From Casuarina equisetifolia (lineage: Eukaryota; Streptophyta; Magnoliopsida; Fagales; Casuarinaceae): a stretch of DNA of 64,000 nucleotides. The position numbers and the translations under genes were made by a program. How positions within the stretch are numbered: the first letter of the stretch is position 1; each line of letters opens with the position of its first letter. Shown one piece after another: positions 1 through 12,255 of this stretch. Under the pieces are notes generated by a model that was not told the DNA's origin, made no database searches, and was given only the letters and a program-made list of their open reading frames with translations. The stretch spans positions 10,044,001 through 10,108,000 of the forward strand of contig CM052355.1 in assembly GCA_028551475.1 (NCBI GenBank), read 5' to 3'.

Positions 1-489
1 GCCACTGGTCCTTAAAGGAGGATCCAGATTGGGGATGCAATACGAATAAGTTTAAATGTTTTTAATATTATTATTAAATACACACATTTAATAAGAAATC
101 TTAGACAGCACCTGTCACAAATAAGGTAGACTTGTAATTTCATTCCCAAATTTAAATTTAAATTCATGCTTTGTAGGATCTTGCAGAAAATCTTAAAACA
201 GATTCTTGGTCATGGTGTAGACGTTATTGGAGTTCATTGGAAATTTGAGAGCTTTGCAATTTGCCATATAAAAATTAGTACTGGGATTTCTCAAAGTATA
301 TTATGAAAATGTTGCATAGCAAATCTATGAAGGAATTGAAGATCTGCAATGCTAAATTTATTAAAGGTACTATCAAAGGAAAAAGGAGAAAATAAAAGCA
401 GAAACTGTCTAGCAAACATATTTGGATTCAAATACAGGCTATTATACATATAAACCCAATAGGTCTGCTCTTCGTGCTATAGAAATCCT

Positions 490-709
490 TCAGATTTCCT
501 TCTTCTGGCTGAGAAACTTCTTCCTTAGCTCAGCTACATCAACCTCATCAAAGTGAGTCTCTGGAATCCAGTTGCCACTCTTTGGATCTCTCATCCAGAA
601 TATCTCCTTCTGACCCGCGGCCACCGCACTGCAGGACTCGGTCACCTGCCTCGGCGCTGTTTTTACTGGCTGTACTATCGCTTTCTCCACAGCAGCGGAG
701 TATGATCGC
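490..709 (-). pseudogene. LEA_3 (SAG21/LEA5-type) protein, 3' exon only
   Basis: The minus strand encodes the conserved C-terminal part of the LEA_3 family (SAG21/LEA5), small stress- and senescence-induced proteins often sent to mitochondria. Visible motifs are RRSYSAA, then the hallmark MRDPKSGNWIPE, then FDEVDVAELRKKFLSQKK before the stop at 490. In-frame codons continue upstream of the GTG at 690 to a 3' splice site (T-rich tract then GGCAG) at 710-711, so this is exon 2 of a normally two-exon gene. Exon 1, which should encode an N-terminal targeting peptide starting MARS or similar, was not found between 711 and about 1300; that stretch holds an A-rich run, a SINE-like piece and tandem repeats. 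Either the gene is truncated or exon 1 is too diverged to see. The exon itself has no frameshift. Family assignment is fairly sure; the pseudogene status is inference. Confidence 0.6.
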
Positions 710-844
710 CTGCCGTCAAAAAAAAAAGAAAAAGAATGAAAAAAACGTTCAAAACAATAAAAGAAAGAAGTCCTATATCGTTATGTATACAAGAGAAAAA
801 CCTTAGACGCAGACAATATGAGGAAGATGACGATGATTAAGTCC

Positions 845-974
845 CCGGATTAGGGTGTGCCTCTAGGCTTAAATGACAAAAAGTTAAGGAGCCCTTAACC
901 TATAGGTTCAGCAGGTCAGGGTTGGAACCCCCTCCCCTCCTATGTGTACGCGTAAAAAATAAAAATAAAAAAAG
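845..974 (+). mobile_element. SINE-like (tRNA-derived) element
   Basis: A segment with an RNA polymerase III box-B-like core (GGTTGGAACCC at about 920-930, one mismatch to GGTTCGAACCC), preceded by a loosely box-A-like stretch (TAGGCTTAAATG) and followed by an A-rich tail interrupted by T at about 955-974. This layout fits a plant tRNA-derived SINE. No target-site duplication was identified. Confidence 0.35.
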
Positions 975-1080
975 AGTCCTCGGACAAGTTAAAGCGCGAA
1001 CCTGAAAAGGATGAGGGCAGTGTTAACGCAAACCTTAACCATTGTCAAAAACAAAAACCAGAAGCCACAGACAATCAAGG

Positions 1081-1244
1081 TACCAAGGATGTTGCCAGAA
1101 GGTTTAAGCTTTCTTGACTTAAAGAGTTTGAAGGGAGGAAAGGTTTTATATAAGCAGAGTGGTACCAAGGATGTCGCCAAAAGGTTTAGGCTTTCTTGAG
1201 TTGAAGAGTTTGAAGGAAGGAAAGGTTTTATATAGGCAGAGTGG
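1081..1244 (+). repeat. 82-bp tandem repeat, two copies, each with a TATA-like motif
   Basis: Two direct copies of an 82-bp unit (1081-1162 and 1163-1244) differing at only a handful of positions. Each ends with TTTTATATA (1144 and 1226) followed by AGCAGAGTGG or GGCAGAGTGG, resembling a core promoter TATA region. No recognisable gene follows on the + strand. Confidence 0.8.
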
Positions 1245-3615
1245 CCGCCTTAGCAGTTGCAACCTAAAGTTGTAGAATCTTTTGTGAATTTTTGTTATAC
1301 AAGGATTAGGAGAAATTTGAATTCGAAATCATCTAGAAAACTACTCGGCATTAAAATCAGGTGGTTTCCTTTATTTTTCCTTCCGGAATCAGGATTTGTT
1401 CGGCCTCATCCTTTCCTTACGCAACTTGGATTACTTTCTGGGAAAATAGGCACTAGTGCAGAAACCAAGATCTCTATTCTCTAACCAACAAGACGGCACG
1501 TCCGTTCTGGTGCTAGGCAAAGTCAGTTCGGAACCCACTTCCACCCGAGAAAGGATGCATGGGTTATATCAACCTCTACGGCTGGTTTTAGGCAACACAT
1601 TGGAGGTCCCCAGTCTGTTATTTCAACAAGATGACTAGGATATGATGTGGTTGTTTCCGATCAAAGTGTGTTCTATTTGCTCTTTTCTTTCTTCATTTAC
1701 GTACCAAATGGTGGAAGAGAGAAGATGATGCACATGTTCTTTGTTTTTGTCTATGGAAGTGAGCCAAGTTAGCCTTAGATTTTAGCTTTCAATCCAGTTC
1801 TGCACCTTTAACCTGTCAAAATATGAGATTAAAGACGGCGATCTGTCATGGTTTCCCGCCACCACCTGCAAGAAGCCTCTTGTCCCGTCTTTCGTCTCTG
1901 AGAGAGACACAGAGGGGGAGAACTTGCCACCTTTTCTCAGCCGCACTTCCAATTAAAGGGCGACAGGATTGATTCCCTCGCACTGTGCATGGCACATCCA
2001 CGTTGACGTCCCAACTCCATTCACTTGGTTACATCACATGCTCCGCATCAGCAAGCTTCCGAAACGGCGTCTCCATAAAATCTAATTATAGATATAACAA
2101 TTTTACCAAAAACGAAACCTCCATTTTGTGATTTCAAATTACTATTCAAATACTGTGTTCTTGAACTTATTAATATCATTTAAATTGATGAATATGGTTT
2201 TCAATTTTTATTATTTTATTACCTGGTCATTAAGAAATTAGTAATTATCAATTATAGCTTTCAGAGACTTTATACAAACAGTTTTGATGGATATAGTCAA
2301 AGGTGGTCGCCCAATCATCTCAACCAAAAAAAGAGTTCATCGTATTGATAAGATTCGAAGGTTGTACCAATATCTTTAATGTTGACAATTTCAAAAAATA
2401 AAATAAAAATCTTGTTTAGAGTTCACTCTAAACCCATCTTTTCTTTTCCTCTCTCAATCCAATGGTTACAATATAACAATTATGAAGGAGGATCTAGTTT
2501 GATCATCTATGGATTCTTTTAATAACCCTTATGAAGAAGTAATCAAGCAGTTGGTTTGTTCAAATTAATAAGCTATTTTTTGAAATTAGTAAAATCAAAT
2601 AAATAAATGAGAGAGATAATAACAAAACTGTTTGGGACCAAAGGACAAGTCACCAACATAGGAGTATCATTTGCAAAAGGGAAAGGATTCGCACATGTTA
2701 AAATGCTAGAGCAAAAAAAAAAAAAAAAAAAGGAACATTTACAGAGACAATGTTGATTTACTGTTTGTGATGTTAAAGGAGAACTTAATCCCACCTAGTG
2801 GCGAGGGAATGGCCAGCACTTGTCCTTCAGATTCTGGGGTTGGAATGACATAAATTATAGACATTACTCTATAATCCTCAAATATAGTATTAGTGCTAAA
2901 CTTTATTTATCACTTTGAAAAGATAACTGTCCTTTTTAACTCGTTGTGACTTTATTAGAGATAGACATTGAGTTAATAAAATCTCAACCATCTATTTTGA
3001 AAATCATATTCGAATAGATTGAAAAATAAAATTGAAAACCCTAAAAGATCTTAGTAATACCAATCAATTCGTATATGGCAAGTTAGGTATGGAATAAATA
3101 TCAAGAAACAATTCTTTAGAGTTTCCAAGATATTCCACTTTAAATACTGGTTTAAAAAACTCCAGTCACTTTTTTAGAATTAAATAATTCCCACTTTACT
3201 ACTTCGGTATTTGTCCATTTATTAACTCCTGTCTTATTCCGACTTAGTACATACGTGATATTTTTAGTAATCTAAAAGCGATAAATGCTAAGGTTGTCAA
3301 TAGTTAATTAAAATAGTAAGTGGGTTTTTTTAGGACTTTTATTTTATTGAGTACTCAACGAACAACTGTAAAAGATCTTCATCATATATGTCACTGTCTA
3401 ACTGGAGCGTTGATCAGCAATTAATCTAAAAGTGGCAACTGTCTTCGGTATCTCCATATTCATTTTATTGATAAGAAATATCAGGAACTCCAAGACCCAA
3501 AGGATTCGCAACTTTGATGGTTTGGCAAGAAAAGATTAAAAGTTCTTGAAAGGGGGAAGAATCTTTGATCTTTGCTTTCCCACCAATTCCTTGTGGAATT
3601 GCAGAGGCTGCTGAT
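1245..3615. other. Intergenic, no gene recognised
   Basis: AT-rich DNA with no open frame resembling a known protein. It includes a poly-A run of about 19 at 2714-2732. Short ORFs here show no coding signature. Confidence 0.5.
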
Positions 3616-3616
3616 T

Positions 3617-3784
3617 CTGAAATTGGAAAAGCTAGCGCGAATAATTGACTACGGAAACGATTATTCCTCACGTCTCATATCTTCCATTGCTAGATGGGCT
3701 CTGAAATTGGAAAAGCTAGCGCGAATAATTGACTACGGAAACGATTATTCCTCACGTCTCATATCTTCCATTGCTAGATGGGCA
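3617..3784 (+). repeat. 84-bp tandem duplication, near-identical copies
   Basis: Unit 1 is 3617-3700 and unit 2 is 3701-3784. They differ only at the last base, so the duplication is very recent. As 84 is a multiple of three, one frame stays open through both copies and repeats a 28-residue segment, but the peptide resembles no known family and no start context or promoter was seen. Confidence 0.9.
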
Positions 3785-3832
3785 GGTTCTTAATACTAGT
3801 TCATCTCTGTTAAAGGTTGAAGATTTTATATT

Positions 3833-4140
3833 TATGTTACCATATATTGTGCCTAGAATAAGGCCCAATATATTTTCTTATATTATGAGATATTAGGGTT
3901 TCCCTTGTATAAGCCTCATTTATGTTTATATATAGTCTCTTAGGTTAACATGTAAATCATAATAGCCGCACATTAAGAGTTCTTCTCTCTACGGCTTTGT
4001 TTTCTCTTGTAACTAGTTTTGATTTTGCTTGATCAGTAAACAAGCTTTTGTTCCAAACATACAAGAGTTTATCAAATTCTTCAATCTCTAGAATCTTCAG
4101 GAAAAGCAACTTCGTATAACTCTTTAAGAGAGACCTTCAC
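3833..4140 (+). mobile_element. Possible LTR fragment (copia-like composition)
   Basis: From TGTTA at 3833 the sequence has the look of a short LTR: a TATA-like TTATATATAG near 3930, then a CT-rich, possibly transcribed leader (TTCTTCTCTC) and an AATC-rich 3' part. No clear CA end, primer-binding site or target duplication was found, so this is a weak call. Confidence 0.25.
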
Positions 4141-5188
4141 CGGCCATTACCCCCAATGCCAGTTTTTTTATGCATTCTTACTGGATAAGAATAGAGCAAC
4201 AAAATTACATATACTTTTAAGCTATTCTTTTTTTAAAATTAACTTTTTAATATAATATTGAATTTTAGATTTAAGTACAATAATAATATTTTTATAAGAA
4301 GTATTTCTCTATAAGTGTCAAGAGGCATGCTAAGAAAACCATAAGAAATCTTCAAATTAATAACTTGCTCAATTGTGATTTTTTGTTTTCTAATTGAGCA
4401 AGAACAAAAAAATTGATCACTTTTATTGATTACAAAAAGTTGAGTTAAAAAACCATAACTTCACATGATACACAATGGGAGCCACTACATTATTAAACTC
4501 TTGAAAGAGGGTAAACAAACTCATAACATAACCCTCAATTATGAAATTCATTAGGGTTGTCCATAATCCATAGACAAAAGGTTTTCAATGTGTTACACGC
4601 GATATAATTGGTGGTTTAATTTAATATAGGAGAGAGAAAAAGTAAAACTCTCAATTTACACGTTTCCTCAAATTTGATTAAAGATTTAGGGTTATTTTAC
4701 TAATCCAGGGGAGAAATAAAATAAAAAATATTCTTTTTGTCTTTGTCTACTTTGGGATTGAATTTTTTTTCACTGGTAAACAAGTTACTTAGATAATTTC
4801 TTCGTGTACAATTTTTGATCATTCAATTTGTTTATTTATGCACGTATGCTGGATTTTGTGGAGGACGCCGTGTCCGATGTTGACGCCACACAATTGCGTC
4901 GGAAATTGAATTCAGGCGTGGTTACAGCCTCTGTCGTATCAGATACCACTTTATCCGTCCATTCATTTTCTGTCATTTAAAAATAATAAAATAAATAAAA
5001 AGCACTTTCCTGATGTACTGGGACCTTCAGGATTGGTCCCGTGTCGCCCAACAGACAGGTTCCCATCAAGATCACATGAACAGTTAATTTCATGTGTCCG
5101 AGATCGAACGGTACTAAGGGGTCCTCTTACCCACCGTCCTTAATACATCGAAGGGGAATAACAACACGCAAGCGTTGTTCATAATTTT
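4141..5188. other. Intergenic/upstream region of the FLZ gene
   Basis: AT-rich with no gene seen. The last part, from about 4860, becomes less AT-rich and is probably the distal promoter of the following FLZ gene. Confidence 0.4.
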
Positions 5189-5313
5189 CACGTGTCTTAT
5201 TGACTTTGGACCCCACAAAAGTGTCGTACCCTTGGCGGGTCCGGATGTCCCCTCTATTTTACCTTGTAAAGAACTTCCGGGGCAAAACGCGGTAAATATT
5301 AAATATTATATAA
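5189..5313 (+). promoter_or_regulatory. Putative FLZ gene promoter: G-box and TATA box
   Basis: A perfect G-box/ABRE core CACGTG lies at 5189-5194 and a TATA box TATATAA at 5307-5313, about 165 bp before the ATG. The pyrimidine-rich leader (5441-5475) fits a plant 5'UTR. ABRE-like sites suit the ABA and sugar responses described for many FLZ genes, but that link is inference. Confidence 0.45.
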
Positions 5314-5476
5314 CGTGGCTAACCAGAATGCAGCACGCGGCAGCAAAAGCAAGTTGCCTTCTCGGCACACGTCATTTTCAGTCCGCGGTGGCGTGGATCA
5401 GCTGCCTTCAAATATCCCTCACTCCTTCCTCAGAACTCTAATCGCTTTCATCTCTCTTTCTTTCTCTCTCTGAACG

Positions 5477-6115
5477 ATGATGCTTCACAGCCCCTTCAGA
5501 TTGAGCGATAAGGAGGGTATAAACAAGAACTCGAACTCTGTTGGGTTGCGGATCCTCGTACAGATTTCACAGGGCGAGTCTAACATCCTGGTGAAATCCG
5601 CGTTGAGGAGCCAGCCCCCCTCCCAAGCACGTCGTCTTCAGACCAAACCTCCCGAATCTTGCTTTCTGAAAACATGTCAATTATGCAACAAGAAACTAAG
5701 CGCTGATAAAGATGTGTACATGTACAGGTACTGGATCGATGTTTTTTTAAATAAGATCGTTACTTTCTCTCTTCCCCGAGAGGATAGCGATGCTGGCGAC
5801 TGTAATTTTCATTAATTTGGTGCTTCAGAGCCACGGGCTGCTGTCAAACGTGGATCAATTGGATCTTCTACTCACTAAAACTGTTTGCTATTACCTTAAT
5901 GCAGGGGTGACCAAGGGTTCTGCAGTATAGCTTGCCGGGACCGACAAATTTTCTTGGATGAAGTGAAAGAAGCAGAGACTTCAACCAAGCACAGGCTGGC
6001 GTCGAGTAGGCACCGCTGCAATAGTGGCCGGAGAGAGACTCAACTCCTCCTAGAAGAACTCCGTCGTCGACGTGAACATAGCAGGCCTATTCGTTGTCAA
6101 AGAGATCGGCTATAG
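5477..6115 (+). CDS. FLZ: FCS-like zinc finger (FLZ/DUF581) protein
   Basis: Two exons, 5477-5727 and 5905-6115 (donor AG|GTACTG, acceptor GCAG|GG), give 153 residues. FLZ proteins are plant-specific adaptors that bind SnRK1 kinase subunits through the FLZ zinc finger. The domain spans the intron: FLKTCQLCNKKLSADKDVYM and YR in exon 1, then GDQGFCSIACRDRQIFLDE in exon 2. The Cys pairs are CxxC in CQLC and the FCSxxC pair. The usual FCSxECR motif reads FCSIACR, so Glu is replaced by Ala. The N-terminal ~75 residues are polar and variable, with one LRILV patch; the C-terminal ~45 residues are Arg-rich. The length and intron position fit the family. The start is the first ATG after a CT-rich leader; the ATG doublet (MM) gives no other option. 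The domain call is very secure; the member within the family is not resolved. Confidence 0.9.
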
Positions 6116-7732
6116 CGTTATAGAACGAGGACGCCTCTACCATAATCTTAAGGTTGGGATCAGAGGTAAACAGGAGTTAGAGAAGGAAGAAAATTGATGG
6201 AAGAGTTAAGAACTATTATCGTAAGATAAAAATTAATTTCCAAGTGTTTTGCTGCTTTAGTGAGTGTAAATGAAGTAGAAAGATTTGATCTAAAGCAGTG
6301 TCTTTATTTCCTTTTCAAGTATAAGATAAGATCACCATCCTTTTCTGTCACTTCCGTTTCTTGTCTGTAGCTATCACGCCACTGTAAGTGGGCCGGTGCA
6401 AAAAAATATCTTTCCCAGCATTATTTGATACCCTGATGTGGGCAGCAGCGTCGTCTAGCAGACGAAAATGGCTGTGCGTCATTCTTTCACAGTTGGAAAA
6501 AAGAAAATCTTGCCAGATGCCGGTGTAGTGCAGCGTTTTTCATCTTGTTAATTTCCAGTCTAACTTCATAAACTCTATTGCCCGTGTAGTCAAAATAGTT
6601 TCTTCAGATCTGCAACACCCACTTATGATGTTCTTGAGCTTATAAGAATTGTGAATGAAAATTTTCCATTAAATTAGCTTTTTGAGAATATAAAGACCCA
6701 TACTACCTTAAGATGATATTTGGGTCAAGGGAAAATCAGGCTACCTTTGTACCCAGCGAATAGTAGATTGGCCCCAATATGGGATAAGAGAGCATTGCGA
6801 GGACTCCCACATTGGTAGAGAGGAACACAAATATGAGCTCATAAGTGTTGGAGGTAGGATCTCTTAGTGAACTAATTTTTTGAGAATATAGAGGCCCACG
6901 ACACCTTAAGACATGCACATAAAAGAAGCTTAAGAGTTCATAATTCATCCTCGCTTAGAAGGCAACAAAACCTTTGTTTGAGTTCGATTATGCCTTTGCT
7001 TAGGTAAAATCACCAGGTTGGTGGCATAGTAATTTAAAGTTTATTAGTAATCAAAGAATAAAAATCATAATAAAAAGGTTGGAGACTTTGGAACAAACGA
7101 ACATTTTGAGATTCCATAATTGTTTTATACTAAGGCAAAGTTGGGGAATTCGGACTTGTACTTAGGATAAACAACGTGACAACGGTGGCGCTCAGTTGAA
7201 ATTGGTGGTGTAGTGCTTCCCTAAAAGGGAATTTTTCCTGGAAGAGGAGTGTAGGGTTTGCTTTTCTGTGCTGTTGATAATTGGCATGATCTATTTCAAG
7301 AATGGTTTCGGTAGCCATTTGGGAATGCTCGACTTGAAAGACTTTAAAAAAGATATTTCACTGTGATGATTTCTAAAAAGAAAACCAAAAGGATGTACCT
7401 TTCTTAATACTTTGATCTTTGGTATGTCTTCAACTACAGTATAAAAACGTATTTATGTGATGTAATTGAAGTATGGGAATTGCTAATATAATTCAAAGGC
7501 ATATATGTAATAAGAACGCACATTATCAATTTAAGTTCTTGTGTGCAAAGAGAGAGATAAAGAAGACAAAAATAATTTTGATTACACTTGCATGGAAGCA
7601 CATTTGAAGAATTTCATACGGAAATCCTAGGCCCTTTAATGATCAGGCTCTAGTTTGGTTTATTGTGGATCGATGGATGGCAATGACCCATTTTCTACCT
7701 TTGAAGATGGGCAAGACTATGAATAAGTATAA
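6116..7732. other. Intergenic with short dispersed repeats
   Basis: No gene recognised. A phrase beginning TTTTTGAGAATATA occurs at about 6679 and again near 6880, followed in both by similar sequence ending CACCTTAAG or CTACCTTAAG, which suggests a decayed repeat. Confidence 0.4.
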
Positions 7733-8430
7733 CAAAGTTTAATCCTTTCATAAGGGCTAACTCAAAAAAATGAGGGTATTTTTTTTTATATATAAACCAT
7801 TTTATAATCTCATATCTTTTCAATATAGAACAACACCACACTATTTTTACACATATCCCATCACCTTAATAGTCCAATTCAAATCATATTGCAATGTCAC
7901 TTTTACTATGTGGATTTTTAACTTATATCCATAAATATGCTAATGGAAGATTCAGGTTTGATATTATGTTATAAAGCTCAATCTTTTCATAAAAGTTAAT
8001 TCAAAAGAATGAGAGAATTTCTTACACAGACTATTTCAAAAGTGAAATAGTATTACACTAATTTTAATAATAAATGCTAATGATTAATATTGTTTCACAT
8101 AAAAAGCAAGAAGATAAACCTTTAGTATTATAAGTATTGATGATTTCTTATCTAATGTGTTAAGATTTTATGATGAGCTCTTACATTCGAATATGATATT
8201 GAAGCATGATTTTTCTTTATGAGCCGATAGCTAAGAGGCCTTCTATGTTGGTTGAATATCACATCTTGGTGTGGAGGGGACATATTGGGATTTTGTTCCC
8301 ACACCAAAAGTGAAGTTTTATTAGTAGGACTTTATATGAGTTGATGTCTCTCTTCTTTCATTAGAGTTTTTCAAAAAATACTATGGAGGTTATTTAATAT
8401 GATATCAAAGCTAATAATAAACTTTTGACT
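7733..8430 (+). mobile_element. Decayed LTR retroelement remnants
   Basis: Two diverged copies of a ~40-bp segment (about 7733-7773 and 7973-8013; shared core TTCATAA then GAATGAG or AAATGAG) lie 240 bp apart. Downstream, TGATATCAAAGC at 8400-8411 matches the tRNA-iMet primer-binding site consensus TGGTATCAGAGC at 10 of 12 positions and follows LTR-like text (TTGGGATTTTGTTCCCACACC at about 8287). No coding remains were found. This is probably an eroded LTR with PBS. Confidence 0.4.
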
Positions 8431-10890
8431 TTATAATCTCCATGTCCCAAAGTTGAGTTTCTTTTTAAGAGAATAGATCCTTGTTTTATATATGTTAAGT
8501 CTTTCTCATTTAATGCTTTAAAATTTTGGAATGTACTCTTATACTATAATAATAAGCTTTTAGAACCTTCCATCTAAACAATTGTGTGACTACTGAATTT
8601 TGGTTATATCGAATTGATATATATGATTCGTGTCTTCAAGATTTTGGTGGATCTTGCTCATAAGCCATGGGGATGAAGCTAATGTTTATTGTAGGCTTTC
8701 ATCCTCAATAGTGGAGGATATCCTATACATATGCATTTTGGACTTTAAAGGAGCTCTTTCCGATATCCACCGCTAATGGAATGTGGCAGGGAGACAAATT
8801 ATCATGGACATTTGCAAGAAAATCACCTTGATCAAACGGAGCCTGAATACCACTTTTTCATCACTTTCCTCAATTTTTTATTTAAAAAAAAAACTTAATG
8901 GAAGCCTCGCATTTTAAAAAAACAATGTTAACTCAGATCTTATATTAATAAGATTAAAAACCGGAAAGCAACTTCAAAATTCTTCAATCAAAATCCAGAG
9001 GCTAGGTTGGCGTGTTGCATCGATACCTAGGCACCCAATTAAATAACAGTGAAGCAGCAATTCGCAATTTCCAGGTTAGATACATGCTGGACACGAGTTC
9101 CAGGAGCATGGGATAATCGAAGGTTGACTTGTGAAGATGGGTGGGGATTCTATGCAATGCCGTAAGTACTTTTCTGGAGGCTGCTGAACAGAAATGATTA
9201 ATCGTTACATTCGAGAGAAGTATTCAGGTGGTAAGAAAATCAGTTTGCGTTCGTGTTATACTACAAAAGGAAATGTTTTATTTTTTATAAGTTAGTTTTC
9301 TTTTTAAAATATATTCTTCTAAGATGATATTAAATTTTAAGTTTAAAAGGCAATATTCTTGTATGATATATCAAATTTTTTTATGTTGATTAAAAAATGT
9401 TTGGAAGTCCTTTTTACATAGACCAATAATCATCCGCTCTTAAATTGATTTTTTTTAAAAGAACTTTATAATGTGATATATTATTCGTATTTCAAGTAAG
9501 AAACTCTAGTGCTATTAATTGGGGTGGTCCTCTAAAAATGTCCCTTTATACTTGAAACAAGAAATGAAGTTGAAATCCATTGATCTATTTTATATTATCA
9601 AAATATTCTCTTCTTATTTTTCTTATATATAAAGATATTTTATTCTTTTATAAGTTAGTTTTAAAGAAATAAATAGGCCTGTTAAATTTTTGGATAATTG
9701 TAGGATAATTTTTGGATAAAACAAGGTGTCTGTTAAATTTGAAGTTTTTGGGTTTTCTAATTTTTGCTTAGAGAAATTAGATTAGCGAGGAAAAAGTCCG
9801 CACCTAACGACGTTGCTAAGGCGAAAACAGAAAGAGAAGTTGCTGCTCACATGGGTGAACAATGGAAAAAGACAACAAAAGATTGTACGTGATAAAATAA
9901 ATGTCTAGTTGTACACGATATCAATTTATGTTGTAATTGGGCATATTCAAAATTTATTCTTATTTTTTCCTTGATTTTTTACTTTAGTAGGTGTAGGTTA
10001 TTAATATTAATAAAAATCTAATTTTTAGATACTGTTTAAGTGTAAAAATATCTTCCAACTCATTAACTAATTTTAAATTAAACTTTACACATTTTTACAT
10101 AATATTATAATTCAGTATGTGGTTTATTTTAAGTATCACCATCTTGAGCTTTCTCAATATTGAGAACTATTGTTCCTTACCAAAGAGTTAAGACTTTTGG
10201 ATTTTGTTTAAGCATGAATTTGACCTTTTAGCTCACAAGTTACTTCTTAAGTTGGTCTTTAAGTTTTCTAATACAAGTGATCATATCTCAATCCGAAGCA
10301 GATGAAATAACCCGGTTAAAGGATTCTAATTAGCTTATTAATAATGCAACATAAAGTTTTATACTTTGGCAAGTTTCCTTTAAGATTTTGATCAATACCC
10401 GTAGAAACCTTTAATGTCGTTGGGGAAACTAGTTTCTGGAAGCATTTGGCCAGAAGTTAAGGTTGAACTTGGTTTAATAAATTTGTGAACGAAGCCTAAG
10501 CACTTGTTTTACGAATTAATTTGGAGCGAAATTTTAATTAGAAGGTGGCTGCAATTCTTAGTTTCTACTTTTTCTTTTTGTTTCTCTGCACTATTACACC
10601 TTTTTCTCAGATTTTTGAGCCATAAATGACTTCTGGGCAACATAAGGTACTCGGTTGTCAACTTGATGGGGCACGAACTGCAATTTTAGTTAATTTGCAA
10701 ATCAAAAGACGAACTTTTTGGAAACTTTTGTAATTGTTTTTTATTAAGGCAGAAAAAGAATAGGAGTTAAGACAGAGAGGTTGAGGTTCATATGCAAAAA
10801 TAAATGCTTTTGCTGTTTGCGTATACTCAGTCGACAAAGAACACCTTTCCTAACACTTTCCAGGAATTTAGCGTCCAAAGGACGACGAGA
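8431..10890. other. Intergenic, AT-rich
   Basis: No gene recognised. A short coding-like stretch near 9081-9160 ends in a consensus donor (GTAAGT at 9161), but no partner exon was found. The rest looks like degraded repeat DNA. Confidence 0.35.
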
Positions 10891-10894
10891 AATG

Positions 10895-12255
10895 TTTATA
10901 TAGGGAAAATTTGTACGCGCGTGAATGCGTGCGTGCGGGAGAAATAGAGCGGGTGATGAACTGGGGGCTTCGAACAAGTGGGAAAAGCGCTCGTGTGGCC
11001 AATGAAGATCAAAGCGAAACGAAGAAAAAGTAGACTGTGGCAAGGGAAAGAGACGTTGGGTCTAGTAAAACTAGTAATTAATCCTGAGATTTTGTTTGAC
11101 TTTTAATCTGTTTGATTGGGGCACTGATAACGTTGTTAAATTTCGCAAAGTCCGGATCATATGGCCATCAACTTAATGCAAGTTATCCAAAAAACTTTTA
11201 TATCATCTTAATGAATTTAAGCCGGACTATTTGTTTGCTTCAATTCCTACGAAGAAAAAAGAGTTTCCTGCTTGTACTTGTTTAATAATTGTTCTCGTAT
11301 TCACCTTTGGATTTTTGTGTTCTGTTCCCAATCAGAGCCTTTCACTTTATGAGTTCGTCAAAGGACCTTAAAATTGTAAATCTCTGTCGCTCTCTCACTC
11401 TCTCTCTCTCTTTTTTCTTGGTTTCGATATTTGACCTGGGGTTAGATATGTGGTAATGTATTGTCTAACACCCACTTGTTCGAATAATTGGGAGTGATGC
11501 AATTTGATTTTGGTGATTATGGGCATTTGATTTGTGATGCTTTCGTGGAGTGTAATTCATGAGACAAAAGAAATTGTTATCTTTCTAGATTCTTTGTCAA
11601 AATAAAAAAATTGGAAAATTGGGATGTGAAATTTAAGGGCCTAGGGTTACCTTTTCGTACTTGCTTCTCTATTGGTTGCTTGTTTATGATTTTACAAGCT
11701 GCGGACTCACTTGGGTCGTCGATATTTCTTGATTCCTCATTTGGGTAGTTGAAAGACTTTTGATTTCCCGTATGGGTGGGTCAGTTTTTCTGTTTCGTCA
11801 TCTGGGGCGGTGAGTATCCTTGTTTTCCTATCTGGGTCTAGGCTATTTTCTCGATGTTAGCATCTTTTTCGATATTGAAATTTAGGGCTTTCTACCGTTT
11901 CGATTCGATCAGTGAGAGGCGTTGATTAATTTTGCTCGTATATCTGAGAGAATGGTATAGGTTTTAGTTTGTTTTGTTTTTTGGATCTTGTTCTTCTGGT
12001 CTTCGAGTGTTTTGGGGGGTGAATTCTGGCAGGATTTGTATTGTTTCTTGGTTAGATTTTTGGTTCTACTTGTGGCTCTGGATGGGTCGTGGGTGATCTT
12101 CTCTTGGGTACATATTGGTGCTCAGTTAAGGGTTTTAATCCAGTGGATATCATGATCTTCGGATTCTAGCTCTTCTGTAAGGAGCTTGTGAGCCTTTGTT
12201 GCAGAAGAGAATTGGGGATTCTACCCTCCGGCAAGGATACCTTGCATTGTAAACG
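10895..12255 (+). promoter_or_regulatory. Putative promoter and leader of the ARID-PHD gene
   Basis: A TATA-like motif TTTATATAG lies at 10895-10903, about 1.35 kb before the ATG at 12256. The span between contains CT-rich leader-like DNA (about 11380-11420) and a good acceptor (TTTGTTGCAG ending 12204), so a 5'UTR intron is likely. The TSS and the leader donor could not be fixed. Confidence 0.35.

Noticed and set aside
5175-5441. 88-codon + strand frame upstream of the FLZ gene
   Set aside because: It covers the G-box, TATA box and leader, and the composition is not protein-like.
9081-9161. Isolated exon-like stretch ending in GTAAGT
   Set aside because: No partner exon, start or homologous family could be identified.
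10744-11043. 99-codon open frame on the minus strand
   Set aside because: It overlaps the likely promoter of the ARID gene, has no recognisable domain and starts in weak context.
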